Part shown: one piece after another, positions 15,990-19,552 of the stretch
How positions within the stretch are numbered: position 1 is the stretch's first letter
Layout of the letters: every line of letters begins with the position of its first letter
Assembly (NCBI GenBank): GCA_030706265.1
Contig: JAUZOX010000012.1
Span: 1 to 19,552 of the forward strand
DNA from: Bacteroidota bacterium
Lineage (GTDB): Bacteria > Bacteroidota > Bacteroidia > Bacteroidales > Cfx3-03
Direction: 5' to 3'
DNA length: 19,552 nucleotides
Notes under the pieces: model-generated
What the model saw: only the letters and a program-made list of their open reading frames with translations
Databases searched by the model: none
Told to the model about the DNA's origin: nothing
Made by a program: the position numbers and the translations under genes

Positions 15990-16838
15990 CTAAAATTCAT
16001 CTCTTTTGGATGAAGTGGCTTTTTTACTGCTAGTGGTATCAAACGATTTCATATAGGTATTCCAGTCAAAGCTTTCATCTGATTTGAACCACAGGTCAAT
16101 GCTTTGACCAATGTTAAGATAGAGACCTGAAGAATAGGCCGGACTCTGTTTGTATACCCTGGCATTCACCGTATCCTTTTTATCCATGTAAATTTCAGCT
16201 CCCACATATAATGAATCGGCTGAAAGGAGTTTCAGTACGGCTGAACGGGTCATTCCAATCAGGAAGGGCACTTTAATACGGGTGCCACCCAGCCCTTGTC
16301 CCAAAACCAAGTCGATAACGGCTCCCTTTTCCATCATTGTACCGGGTTTAACCTCGTGACCCTGAAACATTTGTTTCAAAACTGCATTTGTCCCGATATC
16401 GGGAACAAGTTCTGTACGGCCAAGTTGAAGTCCATAAGTTTGTAATGTTGCAATTGCCTGCCGCAGCGTCAGATCCTTTAAATCAGGCATGCTGACTTTC
16501 TCGGGTACGCTGGCAATTACCGTCAAATAAATTTTACGATGTTGTTTTACCTTTGAATTTGGCAAGGGATCTTGTGTAACAATGGTTCCTTTTTCTTTAT
16601 GCGGATCGTAAACCGAATCGACAACTACAAAATCAAAATCGGAATATGTTGCAGATGCTTTCAGTTCATTCAACGTTAGTCCCTCATAATCAGGAACCGT
16701 GACTTCACTTCCATGAAAAGTGTAGACAGCCAGTATCTGGAAAACAGCAAAGAGCAAAGCTATCGTTATGAGAACCGACACCAGGAGGTGCCTTAGAAAA
16801 ATACGCGACTTTATAAATTCAATAAAACTCTTGCTCAT
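15990..16838 (-). CDS. Membrane-anchored PASTA-domain protein without kinase domain
   Basis: The 282 residues have a short cytosolic basic N-terminus and one membrane segment (about 17-40). Three extracytoplasmic PASTA domains follow, at about 44-108, 112-178 and 186-252, each with the VPD/MPDL/VPFL entry strand and a GT or GxxI-DL strand pattern. A Ser/Thr/Lys-rich tail ends the protein. PASTA domains in other phyla bind peptidoglycan fragments on Ser/Thr kinases and penicillin-binding proteins; here they stand alone, with no kinase or transpeptidase part, which is common in Bacteroidota. It diverges from ddl, a peptidoglycan precursor gene, which supports a cell-wall role in the periplasm. 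The exact function is unknown. Confidence 0.87.
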   Translation of the reverse strand: MSKSFIEFIKSRIFLRHLLVSVLITIALLFAVFQILAVYTFHGSEVTVPDYEGLTLNELKASATYSDFDFVVVDSVYDPHKEKGTIVTQDPLPNSKVKQHRKIYLTVIASVPEKVSMPDLKDLTLRQAIATLQTYGLQLGRTELVPDIGTNAVLKQMFQGHEVKPGTMMEKGAVIDLVLGQGLGGTRIKVPFLIGMTRSAVLKLLSADSLYVGAEIYMDKKDTVNARVYKQSPAYSSGLYLNIGQSIDLWFKSDESFDWNTYMKSFDTTSSKKATSSKRDEF

Positions 16839-16998
16839 GTTTTATAAACTATATCGTAATCAAGGATAATAAAAAGATTTAAGTTTACGGGCACCTGACT
16901 TTTAGTACACTGTGCAAATATAAGCATAATACACAAAGGGTAAGACCAACGTGTGATCCTTATTTTAGAAACCCGCTCCTGAATTCATTCATTTGAGG

Positions 16999-17006
16999 TA
17001 CTTTTG
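16999..17006 (+). promoter_or_regulatory. Candidate -7 box of the ddl-rluD promoter
   Basis: TACTTTTG matches TAnnTTTG and lies about 115 bases before the chosen ddl start. The -33 element is not clear. Nearby on the minus strand, TATATTTG at 16922-16915 is a similar weak candidate for the divergent PASTA gene. Confidence 0.3.
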
Positions 17007-17119
17007 TAAAAAATATTTCAAAAATGATACGATGAAATGGGCATGTTTAAAAACACAAACACCGATGAAAATATTGCATGCGAGTTCCATCTGACCGATT
17101 TAATACAAATTATTTACGT

Positions 17120-18100
17120 ATGAAAAAGAAGATTGCGCTAGTAATGGGTGGAGACTCCGGTGAATACGAAGTCTCTATTCAGAGTGCCGAAACTATTCAG
17201 AAGAGCATTGATCAAAACTTATATGAAGTTTATCCGATATTGATCAGGGGAAAGAACTGGACACACTCCACCGACTCAGGACTTGTCTTCCATGTCAACA
17301 AGAATGATTTCAGCCTGCAGTTTCCCGAAAAGAAAATAGTCTTTGATGCTGTTTTTATTGCGATCCATGGCACCCCGGGTGAGGACGGAAAGCTTCAAGG
17401 CTACTTTGAAATGATGGGAATTCCATATACTTCCTGTAACCTGACGGTATCGGCGATCACCTTCAACAAATATTTCTGCAATGATCTGGCCTTACAATAC
17501 GGCATGAACGTACCGGCAACAGTATTGTTACGAAAAGCAGATCCTGTAAATCCGGAGGCAATACTATCCGCGACAGGATTACCTTGCTTTGTAAAACCCA
17601 ATAAAGCGGGATCTTCGTGCGGGGTTACAAAAGTAAAAGCAGCGGCCGATCTTGAACAGGCACTGGCTGTAGCCTTCAAAGAAGACGACGAAGTATTGGT
17701 TCAGCAATTTATCAAGGGACGGGAACTGGCTTGCGGTGTTTTCAGATATAAGGGCGAAATAATCGTACTCCCAGCCACAGAGATCATCAGCAAGAACGAA
17801 TTTTTCGATTACGAGGCAAAATACAAAACCGGGATGGCCAGTGAAATCACCCCTGCACCTTTAACACCTGAACAGACCTCAGAATGTCAGAAACAAACCG
17901 CGTACCTCTACGATAAATTCAACTGCAAGGGAGTTGTCAGGTTTGATTACTTTTTGACAGGCGATAAATTCTGGTTCCTTGAAGTCAATACGGTCCCGGG
18001 ATTGACAGCAAACAGCCTTGTCCCGAAACAGGCTGCAGCCAAAGGCATCGCCATCGACAAATTATTTAGCATGTTGCTCGAAGAAACACTGACTGCTTAA
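17120..18100 (+). CDS. ddl: D-alanine--D-alanine ligase
   Basis: This ATP-grasp ligase makes the D-Ala-D-Ala dipeptide for peptidoglycan precursors in the cytosol. I chose the ATG at 17120, giving 326 residues that begin MKKKIALVMGGDSGEYEVS, the family start; an in-frame ATG at 17078 would add 14 residues with no family likeness. Motifs: HGTPGEDG for the first substrate, KPNKAGSSCGV for the glycine-rich ATP loop, FFDYEAKY in the omega loop, and FLEVNTVPGLTANSLVP at the metal and second-substrate site. The Tyr in the omega loop (rather than a His) points to D-Ala-D-Ala and not to a D-lactate-forming VanA-type ligase. rluD follows after 36 bases on the same strand, so the two are probably co-transcribed. 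Confidence 0.95.
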   Translation: MKKKIALVMGGDSGEYEVSIQSAETIQKSIDQNLYEVYPILIRGKNWTHSTDSGLVFHVNKNDFSLQFPEKKIVFDAVFIAIHGTPGEDGKLQGYFEMMGIPYTSCNLTVSAITFNKYFCNDLALQYGMNVPATVLLRKADPVNPEAILSATGLPCFVKPNKAGSSCGVTKVKAAADLEQALAVAFKEDDEVLVQQFIKGRELACGVFRYKGEIIVLPATEIISKNEFFDYEAKYKTGMASEITPAPLTPEQTSECQKQTAYLYDKFNCKGVVRFDYFLTGDKFWFLEVNTVPGLTANSLVPKQAAAKGIAIDKLFSMLLEETLTA

Positions 18101-18136
18101 CAAATTATCTAATTTTCAATCCTCATTAACGAATAT

Positions 18137-19216
18137 ATGGCCGAATATATTGAACGTGAAGAAATAGAAGATCCCGATCTCGAATCCGATGAAGCCGAAA
18201 ACAACAATGAAGAAGTGGACGAGTTATACGAACATTTCCGGATTGTTGTTGATAAAGGACAAGGATTACTTCGTATCGACAAGTTCCTGATGGCTCGCAT
18301 TGAAAATGCCTCGCGCAATAAGATTCAAAATGCAGCCAAGGCCGGCAATATCTTAGTTAATGATAAGCCTGCAAAATCCAATTACAGGATCAAGCCCCTC
18401 GATGTAATTTCAATCGTTATGCCTCATCCGCTGCGCGAGATTGAAATCATACCGCAGGATATCCCTCTTGATATTGTTTACGAAGATCATGACATCATCG
18501 TCATCAACAAGAAGGCGGGCATGGTCGTCCACCCGGGTTATGGAAATTACACCGGGACCCTGGTCAATGCTCTCGCGTGGCGCTTCAACGATAAACCTGA
18601 AGTTCAGCCCTATCTGGTTCACCGGATCGATAAAGACACTTCCGGCATCATCCTGGTCGCTAAAACAGAATTGGCTCAGACACGCCTCGCAAAGGAGTTC
18701 TTTGATCATACCATCGACCGGAAATACGTTGCCCTGGTTTGGGGGGATGTGGTAGAAGACCAGGGCACCATTACGGGACATATCGGCCGAAGTGCTAAAG
18801 ACCGCCGGCAGATGACCGTTTATGTGGATGGCAGCATCGGGAAACATGCCGTCACTCATTACAAGGTTATACGCCGTTTCGGCTATATCACCATGATTGA
18901 ATGTGTACTCGAGACGGGCAGGACGCATCAGATCCGGGCGCACATGCGTTTTCTGGGACATCCCTTGTTTAACGACGAGCGCTATGGTGGTGATCAGATC
19001 TTAAGAGGGACTACTTTTACCAAATACAAACAGTTTATTAAAAACTGCTTTGAAATCATGCCACGCCAGGCCCTGCACGCCAAGTCGCTTGGTTTCAAAC
19101 ACCCCATCACAAAAGAATATCTCTTTTTTGACTCCGAACTGGCACCGGATATGCAAATGGTTCTGGATAAATGGGAAAGGTATGTTGCTAACAGGGAAAT
19201 AGATCCGGAAGGCTAA
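18137..19216 (+). CDS. rluD: RluD-type 23S rRNA pseudouridine synthase (RluA family)
   Basis: This enzyme isomerises uridines to pseudouridine, by family at positions 1911, 1915 and 1917 of 23S rRNA helix 69. The 359 residues start with an acidic stretch of about 30 residues. An S4 RNA-binding domain (about 45-98, LRIDKFLMARI to VMPHP) and the catalytic domain follow. The catalytic Asp is D165 in HRIDKDTSG (162-170). VHPGYGNYTGTLVNAL precedes it, and RTHQIRAHM and GDERYGG-like FNDERYGG come later. It lies 36 bases after ddl. The acidic N-terminal extension is longer than in E. coli RluD. RluD is the best assignment because of the S4 domain and the nearby rlmH, but other RluA-family specificities remain possible. 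Confidence 0.9.
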   Translation: MAEYIEREEIEDPDLESDEAENNNEEVDELYEHFRIVVDKGQGLLRIDKFLMARIENASRNKIQNAAKAGNILVNDKPAKSNYRIKPLDVISIVMPHPLREIEIIPQDIPLDIVYEDHDIIVINKKAGMVVHPGYGNYTGTLVNALAWRFNDKPEVQPYLVHRIDKDTSGIILVAKTELAQTRLAKEFFDHTIDRKYVALVWGDVVEDQGTITGHIGRSAKDRRQMTVYVDGSIGKHAVTHYKVIRRFGYITMIECVLETGRTHQIRAHMRFLGHPLFNDERYGGDQILRGTTFTKYKQFIKNCFEIMPRQALHAKSLGFKHPITKEYLFFDSELAPDMQMVLDKWERYVANREIDPEG

Positions 19217-19273
19217 AACACAGATACGGGCAAATTAAAACGAACTACCCCGGATTTCTAATCGTAAAAGGCA

Positions 19274-19330
19274 ATAAACAGTAAAAGGGGACTGCCCTGA
19301 CTTTTGAGACAGTCCCCTTTTACTGTTTAT
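19274..19330. terminator. Long perfect hairpin terminator between rluD and methyltransferase gene
   Basis: The arms are perfect complements over 21 bp (19274-19294 and 19310-19330) around a 15-base loop, with A4 and T4 runs inside the arms. It lies between convergent rluD and the methyltransferase gene and can act both ways. The stop codon of the latter (19327-19329) is inside the hairpin arm, so on that strand the terminator begins at the end of the coding region. Confidence 0.85.
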
Positions 19331-19552
19331 ATCTTCTTCCCAATATAGAACACATAACCGTAATACGCTTTATACTTGTAATACAATTGAGCTTCATGTC
19401 TTTGATTTTCCACCAGTTCTTCGGCCGTTTTATTTCCGGCATACTTTTTCAGAAAAATTTCCTGAACAGGTATTTGTAGTGCATAAAATTGGTCGGTCCA
19501 ACAGTTTTCAGGCAAAACGAAAATGGCAACGGGGATATATCCTGCTTTCTGC
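19327..19552 (-). CDS. Class I SAM-dependent methyltransferase, C-terminal fragment (5' end outside window)
   Basis: The minus-strand frame is open from the window edge to TAA at 19327-19329 and gives 74 residues. It begins QKAGYIPVAIFVLPENCWTDQFY and ends YYGYVFYIGKKI. The pattern AGY, then a hydrophobic strand, xLPExxWxxxYY, and a final aromatic strand YxFYIGKK is the usual C-terminus of small class I methyltransferases of the Bacteroidota. The SAM-binding Rossmann part with its GxGxG loop is outside the window. The internal TTG at 19515 is not the true start, because the likeness continues upstream of it. The substrate is unknown. Confidence 0.65.
   Translation of the reverse strand, partial: QKAGYIPVAIFVLPENCWTDQFYALQIPVQEIFLKKYAGNKTAEELVENQRHEAQLYYKYKAYYGYVFYIGKKI

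Noticed and set aside
17078..17119. Upstream ATG start for ddl
   Set aside because: The 14 extra residues do not resemble Ddl, and the ATG at 17120 begins exactly at the conserved first strand.
18410..18961. 183-residue open frame on the minus strand inside rluD
   Set aside because: It fully overlaps the well-supported rluD catalytic domain and shows no recognisable domain.
1..19552. Genomic island, prophage or insertion sequence
   Set aside because: No transposase, integrase, tRNA junction or terminal repeats were seen, and the flanks are ordinary housekeeping genes.

Overview
The window is a chromosomal stretch of a Bacteroidota bacterium, most likely order Bacteroidales. Four things point there. 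The KdgK and KDPG aldolase sequences are of the Bacteroides type. A TonB-dependent receptor tail is present. A DUF4783-nadC-yihY/rlmH block and a PASTA/ddl/rluD block sit side by side. Candidate promoters follow the Bacteroidota TTTG / TAnnTTTG pattern. No rRNA, tRNA, CRISPR array, insertion sequence or phage gene was seen.

Layout. Positions 1-102 are the 3' end of a TonB-dependent receptor gene (+), separated by a bidirectional terminator from a long minus-strand gene string. In transcription order that string is lacI regulator (7220) - SDR fructuronate reductase - PfkB sugar kinase - LarA-like nickel 2-hydroxyacid epimerase/racemase - pdxB - gnd (180). The gaps are 4 to 63 bases, so it may be one operon. 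Divergent from lacI is uxaE (tagaturonate epimerase, +). Then comes a 556-base noncoding stretch holding an unusual 11-bp-period repeat, followed by a minus-strand operon kdgK - eda - exuT. From 12854 onward are housekeeping genes: a minus-strand operon DUF4783 - nadC - yihY, rlmH (+), a PASTA-domain membrane protein (-), ddl - rluD (+), and the 3' end of a class I methyltransferase gene (-).

Function. The left two thirds read as a hexuronate-catabolism locus. ExuT imports the hexuronate, UxaE converts tagaturonate to fructuronate, the SDR reduces fructuronate to mannonate, KdgK phosphorylates 2-keto-3-deoxygluconate, and Eda splits KDPG to pyruvate and glyceraldehyde 3-phosphate. The uronate isomerase (UxaC) and mannonate dehydratase (UxuA) needed to close the path are not in the window. 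The most interesting part is the set kinase + LarA-like enzyme + PdxB + 6-phosphogluconate dehydrogenase behind the LacI regulator and the mannonate-forming SDR. It suggests, as a hypothesis only, a side route from mannonate via a C2 epimer (gluconate) and 6-phosphogluconate into the pentose phosphate pathway. PdxB would remove 4-phosphoerythronate, a known inhibitor of 6-phosphogluconate dehydrogenase.

All calls come from reading the sequence and recalled family knowledge. No database search was run.
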